Assembly: GCA_011391185.1 (NCBI GenBank)
Contig: JAABRB010000198.1
Span: 1 to 6,691, forward strand
Length of the DNA: 6,691 nucleotides
From: Betaproteobacteria bacterium
Lineage (GTDB): Bacteria; Pseudomonadota; Gammaproteobacteria; Burkholderiales; SG8-39
Direction: 5' to 3'
In this document: positions 6,340-6,691 of the stretch, in pieces
How positions within the stretch are numbered: the stretch's first letter is position 1
Layout of the letters: each line of letters starts with the position of its first letter
Position numbers and translations under genes: made by a program
Notes under the pieces: model-generated
Seen by the model: the letters and a program-made list of their open reading frames with translations, nothing else
Told to the model about the DNA's origin: nothing
Databases searched by the model: none

Positions 6340-6691
6340 ATGCCTTCGTTTCGCTTCGAAGCTTCCAACGCCGCCGGCCGCATCGAGCAGGGCCTGCTCG
6401 AGGCCGACAGCGCGCGCGCAGCACGCACTTCGCTCCGCGCGCGCGGCCTGGTGCCGCTGGCTGTCGATGCCGTAGCCTCGGAGCGTGGCGCGCGGCCGGC
6501 GCCGTTCCGGCGCCGGAGGTTTTCTGAATCCGAGCTGGCGCTCGCCACGCGCCAGTTTTCGAGCCTGCTTGCGGCGAGGCTGCCGCTCGCCACCGCTCTC
6601 GCCGCGACCATCGAGGGCACCGAGCACGCCGCGATGCGCGAAGTGCTCGCTGCGGTGAGAAGCGAAGTCGTCGCCGGGCACCGCCTTGCCG
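6340..6691 (+). CDS. gspF: Type II secretion inner-membrane platform protein GspF, 3'-truncated
   Basis: GspF is the polytopic inner-membrane core of the T2SS platform and contacts GspE and GspL. The frame runs from ATG 6340 to the right edge without a stop, giving 117 codons. The N-terminus MPSFRFEASNAAGRIEQGLL followed by EADSARAARTSLRARGLVPL (21-40) is typical of GspF. The first T2SSF domain begins near residue 61 (FSESELALATRQFSSLLAAR). None of the membrane segments is reached before the window ends. Residue 80 is Arg in LLAARLPL, where the family nearly always has Gly (LLAAGLPL). No Shine-Dalgarno sequence precedes the start, which abuts the CCATTAC array. The start is supported by the match to the usual family N-terminus. 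Confidence 0.93.
   Translation, partial: MPSFRFEASNAAGRIEQGLLEADSARAARTSLRARGLVPLAVDAVASERGARPAPFRRRRFSESELALATRQFSSLLAARLPLATALAATIEGTEHAAMREVLAAVRSEVVAGHRLA

Noticed and set aside
6321..6681. Minus-strand open frames opposite the gspF start
   Set aside because: The plus-strand frame matches the GspF N-terminus closely, and the antisense frames are Arg/Ala/Ser-rich without a domain.

Overview
The window is a GC-rich stretch of a bacterial chromosome carrying six consecutive plus-strand genes of a type II secretion system (T2SS, general secretory pathway). The order is gspL (5' end missing), gspM, gspN, gspD, gspE and gspF (3' end missing). The proteins resemble those of Betaproteobacteria or a nearby gammaproteobacterial lineage. 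This is suggested by a classical GspN, the L-M-N-D-E-F order, strong GC bias and a proline-rich secretin tail. Species or genus cannot be decided from this sequence. No gene on the minus strand, RNA gene, CRISPR array or transposase gene was found.

Layout. Bases 2-886: the end of the cytoplasmic domain, the membrane segment and the periplasmic domain of GspL, overlapping gspM (883-1374) by 4 bases. Bases 1375-1540: a gap holding two inverted copies of a CGCAAAGGCG-type intergenic repeat. Bases 1541-2296: gspN. Bases 2297-2360: a short, sharply AT-rich gap and a perfect 7-bp hairpin across the first possible gspD start. Bases 2361-4598: gspD, whose true start may be up to 93 bases further in. 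Bases 4627-6060: gspE. Bases 6061-6339: a 279-base gap built almost entirely from four blocks of 7-base repeats. Bases 6340-6691: the first 117 codons of gspF.

How they work together. GspD is the outer-membrane channel. GspE is the cytoplasmic ATPase that drives pseudopilus assembly. GspF, GspL and GspM form the inner-membrane platform, with GspL docking GspE and pairing with GspM. GspN is an accessory inner-membrane protein found in some systems. The pseudopilins (GspG-K), GspC and the peptidase GspO are not in the window; several probably lie just upstream or downstream.

The genes themselves are conventional, and I see no undescribed system. The unusual parts are the spaces between them (three different non-coding insertions in one apparent operon) and the absence of recognisable Shine-Dalgarno sequences before four of the five visible starts. 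Two protein details also stand out: a short zinc loop in GspE and an Arg where GspF usually has Gly.
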